NCBI RefSeq assembly: GCF_000377905.1
Contig: NZ_KB898871.1
Span: 283,001 to 347,000, forward strand
Direction: 5' to 3'
Source: Thioalkalivibrio sp. ALMg11
GTDB taxonomy: Bacteria; Pseudomonadota; Gammaproteobacteria; Ectothiorhodospirales; Ectothiorhodospiraceae
Length of the DNA stretch: 64,000 nucleotides
The position numbers were made by a program, and so were the translations under genes. Of the stretch, positions 56,022 to 64,000 are shown one piece after another. How positions within the stretch are numbered: position 1 is the stretch's first letter; each line of letters opens with the position of its first letter. Under the pieces are notes generated by a model, which worked only from the letters and a program-made list of their open reading frames with translations, ran no database searches and was not told the DNA's origin.

Positions 56022-56858
56022 ATGGAAACCGGATACGCCAGGGAGATGGGTGGCCGCGCCGAGCAACAGGACGCGGTGACCGTGCTACAAAACTCGGACG
56101 GGCAAAGCGCCCTGCTGCTGGTCGCGGATGGGATGGGCGGCCACGAGGGCGGGGCACGCGCCTCGCACGCCGCGATTGCGACCGCCGAACGCCTGTGGAC
56201 CCGCTACGCGGGGCAGGCTGCCGATGCCCGTGCCCTGCTCAACGCTCTCTTCCACGAGACCCATGCGGCCTTGCTGGAGGCCGGGGGTACCGATCCGTCC
56301 CAACGCCCCGGCACCACGCTGGTGGCACTGTATGTGACCCCGACCTCCGCTTGCTGGGCCCATTGCGGCGACAGCCGCCTGTACCACTTCGAAGGCGACA
56401 CCCTTCAGCGGCGCACGCGCGATCACACCCGGGTCCAGCAGTTGGTCGACGAGGGGGTAATAAGCGAGGCGCAGATGGCAACGCACCCGGAGCAGAACCG
56501 GCTATTGCGAGGCCTCGGCGTGGTCGACCCGATCGAGGTGGACTACGGCGAAGCCCCCGTCACCCGTCACACGCGCTTCTTGTTGTGCTCGGATGGCTTC
56601 TGGGAACAGATCGGACCGGTCGAGATCGCGGAACTGCTGAACAGCCCGGACCTCGACACGGCCACCGCGAGCGCCGCCGTCGAAGCGGCGCGACGCGGCG
56701 GACCCAAGGGTGACAACGTGGCCCTGGCAGCATGGCGGACCGGCCCGCCGCGCGGGCATTTCTGGGGCCGGCACCTGAAGGCGCGCATCGCGCCCACGCT
56801 GGGCCTGCTGGTGCTACTGGCTGCGGCCCTTGCGATCCTGCTGTGGCCGCTGGACTGA
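56022..56858 (+). CDS. PP2C-type Ser/Thr protein phosphatase with C-terminal membrane anchor
   Basis: 278-residue PPM-family Mn/Mg-dependent phosphatase. Metal-binding motifs: GRAEQQDAV near residue 11, LLLVADGMGGHEGG (31-44), TTLVALYVTPTSACWAHCGDSRLY, and LLCSDGFWEQIG with PKGDNVALAAW near 225-235. The C-terminus has a single hydrophobic helix LGLLVLLAAALAILLWPL, anchoring it to the inner membrane with the catalytic domain inside. It presumably reverses the kinase encoded convergently at 57952. TGA overlaps the next possible ATG (TGATG), linking it to the LysM-TPR lipoprotein. Confidence 0.92.
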   Translation: METGYAREMGGRAEQQDAVTVLQNSDGQSALLLVADGMGGHEGGARASHAAIATAERLWTRYAGQAADARALLNALFHETHAALLEAGGTDPSQRPGTTLVALYVTPTSACWAHCGDSRLYHFEGDTLQRRTRDHTRVQQLVDEGVISEAQMATHPEQNRLLRGLGVVDPIEVDYGEAPVTRHTRFLLCSDGFWEQIGPVEIAELLNSPDLDTATASAAVEAARRGGPKGDNVALAAWRTGPPRGHFWGRHLKARIAPTLGLLVLLAAALAILLWPLD

Positions 56859-56905
56859 TGCCGACCGTATACTCGCGGTCTCGCCGAGCCGCACCAGTCC
56901 TTGCC

Positions 56906-57955
56906 ATGATGCCAGTCCACAGCACGCTGCTTCGCCTCGTCCTGCTCGCCGCACTGACAGCGTTACTGTCCGGCTGTGCGCAGCTACAAGGCTTGTTCGA
57001 CCCCGAGGCGGAGGGCGCCGAGGACGAGGTCGTCGCGACCGACGAGGCCCGGTCCGACCCGGTTGCCCGTGAGGAACCGGACGAACGCCTCAAGATCGCC
57101 GAGATCGTGCAGCTCTTGCAGGGCGGCGAGATGGACCGGGCGCGCTCGGCACTGGACCGGATCCTCGCAGACGACCCGGACCACCGCGCCGCGCGCGGCC
57201 TGCGCGAACAGCTCTCCGGGGATCCGCAGGCGACCCTGGGCGAGGCCTATTTCCTCCACACGGTGGAGCCGGGCGACAGCCTGGGTGGGCTGGCGCGCGA
57301 GCATCTCGGCGATGCCACCCGCTTTGTGATCCTCGCACGCTACAACGACATCGAACGCCCGGACCGGCTGCTCGTCGGGCAACGGCTGCGCATCCCGCGG
57401 GATGTATCGGGGCTGCAACGTGGCGAGACCGATCTGGACGAACAGCTGATGGCCCTGGACCCCGACGCCGCGCCCGGCGTCAGCGAGGACGGTTTGCGCC
57501 GCGCAATCGAGGCCGACCTGGCGGCGGCGCGTTACGGCGCGGCGCTGGAGGTGGTGGAGCTGGCCCGCGAGCATCCCGAGGCGCAGAACCAGTGGGCCAG
57601 CTGGCTAGCCCCCCTTTCGAGCGCCGCGACGATCGGCTACTGGCACCAGCAGGGCCTGGAGGCGCGCTCGGCAGGCGCGACCGAAGAGGCGCTGGAGGCC
57701 TTCGGCCGGGTACTCGAGCAGGACCCGCAACACGCGACCGCGCGCCAGCACCTTGATGAGCTGGAACAACAGCGCAAGGAGGCCCTGCACGCGGAGGCCA
57801 TCGTGCGCTACCGCAACCAGGACCTGGAGACCGCCATCGCGTTGTGGGACGAGGCCCTGGAGATCGACCCTGGGTTCGACGCGGCGCGCGGCTATCGCCT
57901 GCGAGCCATGGAACTGCAGCGCCGCCTGGATGCCCTAGGGAACGGCCGGAGCTAG
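56906..57955 (+). CDS. LysM- and TPR-containing lipoprotein
   Basis: 349-residue protein. Start ATG 56906 gives an ideal lipoprotein signal (PVHSTLLRLVLLAALTALLSGC; lipidated Cys24); an in-frame ATG at 56858 overlaps the phosphatase stop and would add 16 residues. After an acidic linker comes a TPR-like unit (AEIVQLLQGGEMDRARSALD), a LysM domain (FLHTVEPGDSLGGLAREHLG ... VGQRLRIP) that should bind peptidoglycan, and C-terminal TPR repeats (GYWHQQGLEARSAGATEEAL, RYRNQDLETAIALWDEALEI). It could tether the envelope signal system to the cell wall. Its stop overlaps that of the convergent kinase gene. Confidence 0.88.
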   Translation: MMPVHSTLLRLVLLAALTALLSGCAQLQGLFDPEAEGAEDEVVATDEARSDPVAREEPDERLKIAEIVQLLQGGEMDRARSALDRILADDPDHRAARGLREQLSGDPQATLGEAYFLHTVEPGDSLGGLAREHLGDATRFVILARYNDIERPDRLLVGQRLRIPRDVSGLQRGETDLDEQLMALDPDAAPGVSEDGLRRAIEADLAAARYGAALEVVELAREHPEAQNQWASWLAPLSSAATIGYWHQQGLEARSAGATEEALEAFGRVLEQDPQHATARQHLDELEQQRKEALHAEAIVRYRNQDLETAIALWDEALEIDPGFDAARGYRLRAMELQRRLDALGNGRS

Positions 57956-59673
57956 CCCTTACCGGTCCGCCTGGAAGGGACTTCGGTCGGCAGATCTTCG
58001 GGCGCAATCTCCTGGGTGCGGTCACCGTCGGCAACCGGCGCAGCGGCGCCGCGTTCAGGTGTCGCGGCGACCCGGCGCTTCATGCGCGCCTCCAGCGAGT
58101 CCGCCATCGCGTTGTAGGCACTGAAGACCCGCTCGAAGTCGTCGTGTCGACGGGCACGGATCCGGGTATCGAGCCGCCCCTGACCGATCTGGTCCAGCGC
58201 CCCACGCAGGCGCTCCAGCGGCGCCTGGAGACGCCGGGCAAGCACGTAGGCCCCGAGAAGCACCGCCAGGAGGGTGACCAGCGTGAGCATCAGCAAGGCC
58301 ATGAAGGTGGCCTCGTTCGCAGCGCGCAACGACCCCGTGGACAGCCCGACCTGGAGTTGCCCAATGTGATGATCCTGGTAGCGAACCGGGGCCTCGAACA
58401 TGAACAGCTCTCCACCATCCCGCCCGGTAATGGACCACACGGCCTGGCCGTCGCGACGCTGAAGCAGACGGTCCTCGGAAGGCGGCTCGTAGGGCTGGCC
58501 CAGGGCCTCCGGGTCGCTGCTGGCGACCACCTCGCCGCGGCGGTCCGACACGCTCAGCAGGGCAATCTCCCGGTTCGCCTGCATGTCGCGCAGGCGTCCC
58601 TGTACCGCAATGGTGTCTTCCAGCAACAGGTCCTCGGCACTTTCCACCGAGATGATCTGCGCCAGCGTAGCCCCGTAGTCGAACGCCAGGTCGGTCATTA
58701 CGGCGTTCTGTTTCTGATGCACCAGCGTCCCGCCAACAACCAGGGTAACCGCCACCAGGACCCCCATCACCGCGGCCCAGCGCAGACGCAGCGGGACAAT
58801 CCGACGGCCGGCCCCCGCCCGTTCGCGCTCGGCGCGTTCCTCGTCGATCCGGTCAAGGTCCACCAGCAGCTCGCCGGCCGACTGGTAGCGCTCGTCCGGC
58901 TCCTTCGCCAGCAGGCGCAGCACCAGCTCGATCAGTTCCTGTGGACAGTCGCGCACGATGACCCGCGGTGCGGGGACCGGATCCTTGACCACCCGGGTCA
59001 GCAGGGTCTCGACATCATGCCCGCGAAACGGGGTGGCCCCCGTCAGGAGCTCGTACAGCACCACGCCCACCGAATAGAGGTCGCTACGCGCGTCGGTATC
59101 GCGGCCGCGAATCTGCTCCGGCGCCATATAGTGCGGCGACCCTGCGATATAGCCGTCGTCGTCCTCGGCAAGCCAGTCGTCGTCGGAACGCCAGTCGGGG
59201 TCACTGAGGGTGCGGGCGATGCCGAAGTCCATCACCTTGATATTCGCGGTGGCGCTGGTGACGATGATGTTTTCGGGCTTGATGTCGCGGTGCACCACAC
59301 CGTTGCGGTGCGCATAGTCCAGGGCCTCCACCAGCTGGATGGCGATCTTCAGGACATTGCGCAGCAGCAGCGGCCGAAACTGCGCGGCAAACTCCGCGAG
59401 CGTGATCCCGTCCAGCAGCTCCATTGCGATGAAGGGCTGATGATCCGACTCGCCCACGTCGAAAATCGTGACGATCCCGGGGTGGGTCAGGGTGCCTGCG
59501 GCACGCGCCTCGGCCAGGAAGCGGCGCCGATATTCAGGGCGACAGGCATAGTCGGGCTGCAAGCACTTGATCGCCAGCGGACGCCGAATGTCGGGGTCAT
59601 AGCCGCGGTAGATCACGGCCATCGCCCCGCGTCCGATCTCGTCGCCGACCCCGTAGCGCCCGATCCGCTGCAT
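57952..59673 (-). CDS. Membrane Ser/Thr protein kinase with periplasmic sensor and HAMP
   Basis: 573-residue Hanks-type kinase. Kinase domain 7-280: glycine loop GDEIGRGAMAV, Lys36 (LAIKCL), catalytic HRDIKPEN (128-135), DFG (149-151) and APEQIRGRDTDARSDLYSVG. A first membrane helix (about 299-318), a periplasmic domain of about 150 residues (QNAVMTDLAFDYGATLAQII ... VSDRRGEVVASSDP ... GRDGGELFMFEAPVRYQDHH), a second helix (ALLMLTLVTLLAVLLGAYVL) and a HAMP segment follow, then a charged tail. This order, kinase first and two-helix sensor plus HAMP last, is unusual. Start ATG 59673. The FHA gene is 20 bp upstream on the same strand. Confidence 0.92.
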   Translation of the reverse strand: MQRIGRYGVGDEIGRGAMAVIYRGYDPDIRRPLAIKCLQPDYACRPEYRRRFLAEARAAGTLTHPGIVTIFDVGESDHQPFIAMELLDGITLAEFAAQFRPLLLRNVLKIAIQLVEALDYAHRNGVVHRDIKPENIIVTSATANIKVMDFGIARTLSDPDWRSDDDWLAEDDDGYIAGSPHYMAPEQIRGRDTDARSDLYSVGVVLYELLTGATPFRGHDVETLLTRVVKDPVPAPRVIVRDCPQELIELVLRLLAKEPDERYQSAGELLVDLDRIDEERAERERAGAGRRIVPLRLRWAAVMGVLVAVTLVVGGTLVHQKQNAVMTDLAFDYGATLAQIISVESAEDLLLEDTIAVQGRLRDMQANREIALLSVSDRRGEVVASSDPEALGQPYEPPSEDRLLQRRDGQAVWSITGRDGGELFMFEAPVRYQDHHIGQLQVGLSTGSLRAANEATFMALLMLTLVTLLAVLLGAYVLARRLQAPLERLRGALDQIGQGRLDTRIRARRHDDFERVFSAYNAMADSLEARMKRRVAATPERGAAAPVADGDRTQEIAPEDLPTEVPSRRTGKG

Positions 59674-59693
59674 GAGGAACGCGGGGCCGGGCC

Positions 59694-60233
59694 TCAGGCC
59701 GTCTCGAGCAGGATGCGCGCGATGGCGGCCAGCACCAGCACCACCACCGCAACGCTCAGCCAGCGCCACAGCCGCCGGCGACCGCCGCCCTGCGCACGGA
59801 CGTCGGACCCATCATCACGCCGGCGAAAGACGAATTCCACACGACCAAAGCGCACGTGGTCGCCGTCCTTCAGGGTCGCCTCGTGCACCTTCTCGTCATT
59901 GACCCAGGTGCCATTGGTGGACAACAGATTGACCACGCGGCATTCGCCGCCGTCGTTCACCAGCCAGGCATGCTGCGAGGAGACACTGCCCTCCTGCAAC
60001 ACGATGTCATTGGCGGCCTGGCGCCCCACCGACCGTTTGCCCGGCTTCAGCGTCAGGCGTTGCTGGGCGAAGGGCTCGGATATACCCACCAGCACCGGGT
60101 GGCCACCGGGCGGCGCGGTGTCGCGGGCCATGTCGGGCGCGGTCTCCTGATCCGGCAATTCCTGCCCCTGGAACAGCATCGTGCCCTGCGGGCCATTGCG
60201 CCCGGTGTCCTTGCGTCGTCCCTGATCGCTCAT
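59694..60233 (-). CDS. FHA-domain protein with C-terminal membrane helix
   Basis: 179 residues. A polar N-terminal tail is followed by an FHA domain (about 58-135): SVGRQAANDIVLQEGSVSSQHAWL contains the phosphothreonine-binding GR, S and H residues, and LLSTNGTWVNDEKV the conserved NGT. A C-terminal helix (WLSVAVVVLVLAAIARILL, 158-176) anchors it in the inner membrane. It would read phosphorylation made by the kinase encoded 20 bp downstream. GGGGGAGCG precedes ATG 60233; in-frame ATGs upstream lack a site. Confidence 0.9.
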   Translation of the reverse strand: MSDQGRRKDTGRNGPQGTMLFQGQELPDQETAPDMARDTAPPGGHPVLVGISEPFAQQRLTLKPGKRSVGRQAANDIVLQEGSVSSQHAWLVNDGGECRVVNLLSTNGTWVNDEKVHEATLKDGDHVRFGRVEFVFRRRDDGSDVRAQGGGRRRLWRWLSVAVVVLVLAAIARILLETA

Positions 60234-60392
60234 CGCTCCCCCTGATCCATCGGCCATTGGTGGCTCTGCTGGTCGTCCTAGCGTACTGGCCGAGTATGCA
60301 CGGCCGCCGCGCGCCAAAACAACGAACGCGTCACAGCATGAAACGGCCTGCTATGCTCGATTCACCGGATCCACCACGAAGGGAGTTTGACC

Positions 60393-60779
60393 ATGGAACA
60401 GGAAGCCACCAACGGAGCCCCGCTCAGGGAACTGATCGAACCTCTGGTTCGCGGAAAATTCTGGATGCAGTTGATCGGAGTGATGCTGATCATCTCGGGC
60501 GTGCTGACGGCCCTGTCGATCGTCGGGATCATCATTGCCTGGATCCCGATCTGGGCCGGCGTGGTGCTGATGCAGGCCGCCAGCGCCTCGCAGCGCGCCT
60601 TCGACAGTGCCGACCCGCTGGAAATGAAATACGCAATGAGCCGGCTGCGCATTTACTTCACCATCTTCGGGGTGCTGTTGCTGATCTATCTGATCCTGAT
60701 GGTGGTCGGCATGCTGTTCGGCATCGGGGCCGGGCTGATGGGCACCGGGGGCTTCGGGGGCTTCGGCCACATGCAGTAG
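60393..60779 (+). CDS. DUF5362-like small membrane protein
   Basis: 128-residue inner-membrane protein. A short cytoplasmic start (APLRELIEPLVRGKFWMQL) leads into helices GVMLIISGVLTALSIVGIII and IPIWAGVVLMQAASA, a soluble loop SQRAFDSADPLEMKYAMSRL, and a final helix FTIFGVLLLIYLILMVVGML with a Gly-rich end. This fits the DUF5362 family; its function is unknown. GGGAG precedes ATG 60393. Divergent from the FHA gene and followed by a non-coding stretch. Confidence 0.8.
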   Translation: MEQEATNGAPLRELIEPLVRGKFWMQLIGVMLIISGVLTALSIVGIIIAWIPIWAGVVLMQAASASQRAFDSADPLEMKYAMSRLRIYFTIFGVLLLIYLILMVVGMLFGIGAGLMGTGGFGGFGHMQ

Positions 60780-60960
60780 CGACCCACCCTGGCAGCCTGT
60801 CGGATTTGGGACTGATCTGCTGCGCGTGCGGGAGAGTGGCCCCTTCTCCCGCTCTCTCTCGTTACATCTTCCCCACTATGCGCTTCGAGAGACCGGAAAA
60901 GGGTCTCGCTCTCCCACCACGCTCGCGATGATCGCCCAAACCCGACGGGCTGCTAGCGCC

Positions 60961-61133
60961 GTCATTGCGAGGAGCGCAGCGACGAAGCAATCCCCGTCCG
61001 CAGCCACCGAACCCCGCCTGTGGATGCGGGGTTCGGGAGGTTGCTCGCTGCGCTCGCCCTTCGGGCCGGCCTGCGGCCGTTCAAGACGCGCCGCACTTTT
61101 GTGCCACGTCGCCTTCGGCCCCTCGCAATGACG
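60961..61133. repeat. Palindromic interspersed element (GTCATTGCGAGG ... CCTCGCAATGAC)
   Basis: The 364-bp gap between the DUF5362 gene and thiC holds no gene. Most of it is a 173-bp element with perfect 12-bp terminal inverted repeats gtcattgcgagg and cctcgcaatgac. Inside are further stems (accccgcctgtggatgcggggtt; gggccggcctgcggcc). It resembles small non-autonomous palindromic elements seen in many proteobacteria; a shortened copy is at 23109-23178. It may act as the thiC transcript end. Confidence 0.75.
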
Positions 61134-61143
61134 GGGGTGCCGG

Positions 61144-63212
<2,069 letters not shown>

Positions 63213-63216
63213 AACG

Positions 63217-63222
63217 AGTGTA
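63217..63222 (-). promoter_or_regulatory. Candidate -10 element of the thiC transcript
   Basis: Minus-strand TACACT placed directly before the riboswitch, so that transcription would begin at its first bases. A matching -35 at proper spacing is not convincing. Confidence 0.35.
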
Positions 63223-63313
63223 ACGCACAGCGGGCGTCGGCGGGGGCAACAAGGCCGCGCACATTCCGGTGTTTTGCGTTAGATTATGACTTTGTGACAA
63301 CCTCCGCGGCGCT

Positions 63314-63994
63314 ATGTCCCCCAAGAACTTCGTCTTCGAACTGTTTGGCCGTTCCCCGGTGCGCCCGCTACAGGCGCACATGGAGAAGGTGCGGGCCTGT
63401 ATTGCGGAGCTCCCGCCGTTCATGGAGGCCATGGCCCGCGATGACTGGGAGACCGCGCGCGTACAGCAGAAGAAGATCTCGAAGCTGGAGCGCGAGGCGG
63501 ACCGCCTGAAGAAGGACCTTCGCCTGCACCTGCCCAAGGGCATGATGCTGGCCATGTCGCGCCGCGACGTGCTCGACACCCTGCTGATCCAGGACCGCAT
63601 CGCCAACATGGCGAAGGATATCGCCGGGCTGATGCTGGGCCGCCAGATGCAGTTCCCCGACAACATGAGCGAGTCGCTGAAGCGCTTCCTCGACCGCAGT
63701 GTGGATGCGGTCGATCAGGCCGGCCGGGCGATCAACGAGCTGGACGAACTGGTGGAGGCGGGCTTCCGCGGCCACGAGGTCGAGGTCGTCAACGGCATCC
63801 TCACTGAGCTGGACCAGATCGAGCACGAGTCCGACGAGGCTCAGCGCGAGGTCCGCGAGATCCTGTTCGCGCAGGAAGCCGAACTGCCGCCGGTCAACGT
63901 GATGTTCATGTATCGCGTGATCGACTCCATCGGCGAGCTGGCCGACCTGGCCCAGCGTGTGGGCAGCCGCCTGCAGCTGATGCTGGCCAAGTAG
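63314..63994 (+). CDS. DUF47/PhoU-like phosphate transport regulator (TIGR00153 family)
   Basis: 226-residue all-helical cytosolic protein. MSPKNFVFELFGRSPVRPLQ, VQQKKISKLEREADRLKKDL, HLPKGMMLAMSRRDVLDTLL and QIEHESDEAQREVREILFAQ with VMFMYRVIDSIGELADLAQR match the DUF47 family. These proteins associate with Pit-type inorganic phosphate permeases, and the pit gene normally follows directly; here the window ends six bases after the stop, so this cannot be confirmed. Acidic residues in helices suggest metal or phosphate-linked regulation, as in PhoU. Confidence 0.9.
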   Translation: MSPKNFVFELFGRSPVRPLQAHMEKVRACIAELPPFMEAMARDDWETARVQQKKISKLEREADRLKKDLRLHLPKGMMLAMSRRDVLDTLLIQDRIANMAKDIAGLMLGRQMQFPDNMSESLKRFLDRSVDAVDQAGRAINELDELVEAGFRGHEVEVVNGILTELDQIEHESDEAQREVREILFAQEAELPPVNVMFMYRVIDSIGELADLAQRVGSRLQLMLAK

Positions 63995-64000
63995 CCACCG

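Noticed and set aside
57844-60150. 768-residue plus-strand open frame
   Set aside because: Antisense to the Ser/Thr kinase and FHA genes, both of which carry intact motifs.

Overview
This window looks like chromosome from a high-GC (mid-60s % by eye) gammaproteobacterium, most likely a chemolithoautotrophic sulfur oxidiser of the Ectothiorhodospiraceae (Thioalkalivibrio-like). The reasons are a cytoplasmic group 3b-type [NiFe] hydrogenase (sulfhydrogenase layout), an exported DsrE-like protein, a PPi-dependent phosphofructokinase next to class I fructose-1,6-bisphosphatase, Allochromatium-type 2[4Fe-4S] ferredoxin, UbiE-UbiJ-UbiB ubiquinone genes and UvrD/GdhA/ThiC of gammaproteobacterial type. 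The genus is inferred, not proven. Almost all sequence is coding, with many ATGA, GTGA or TGATG start/stop overlaps.

Layout. 1-8.2 kb (minus strand) is an accessory secretion locus: a type I secretion ABC transporter cut by the window edge, a 1486-residue RTX protein, a small AT-rich membrane-protein gene, a tiny ORF, and a second short RTX-core paralogue with an N-terminal membrane anchor. 8.6-18.8 kb is housekeeping: DUF971, ubiEJB, sucAB (2-oxoglutarate dehydrogenase E1/E2) and uvrD. 19.1-26.2 kb holds a periplasmic DsrE-like protein, rpsT (UUG start), gamma-glutamyltransferase, ferredoxin, coaD, a PA2778/PA2779-like lipoprotein-peptidase pair, and a GDCCVxC protein overlapping a MerB-like organomercurial lyase. 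26.2-31.2 kb is central carbon metabolism (PPi-PFK divergent from FBPase), a chromate transporter and a D-lactate dehydrogenase-like enzyme.

31.4-34.8 kb is a translationally coupled pair, an ATP-grasp ligase and a CocE/NonD alpha/beta hydrolase, divergent from the hydrogenase operon. That operon (35.0-40.2 kb) reads beta Fe-S subunit, cyclic-nucleotide-binding protein, gamma flavin subunit, delta small subunit, alpha [NiFe] large subunit, maturation protease; the protease carries an extra N-terminal segment resembling an antitoxin. Its accessory genes hypA(short)-F-C-D-E lie 9 kb downstream (49.1-54.0 kb); no hypB is present in the window. Between them are an orphan CheB-type methylesterase, gdhA, a fatty-acid desaturase and a copper-acquisition unit (PCu(A)C chaperone, TonB-dependent copper receptor, orphan sigma-54 activator). 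The receptor has a near-consensus -24/-12 promoter with palindromes at enhancer distance.

55-60.2 kb is a membrane-anchored Ser/Thr phospho-signalling cluster (PDC/Cache-like sensor protein, PP2C phosphatase, LysM-TPR lipoprotein, sensor kinase, FHA protein). The end holds a DUF5362 protein, a palindromic interspersed repeat, thiC with a TPP riboswitch, and a DUF47/PhoU-like phosphate-transport regulator. Several intergenic inverted-repeat families recur, and one DUF3024 gene is frameshifted.
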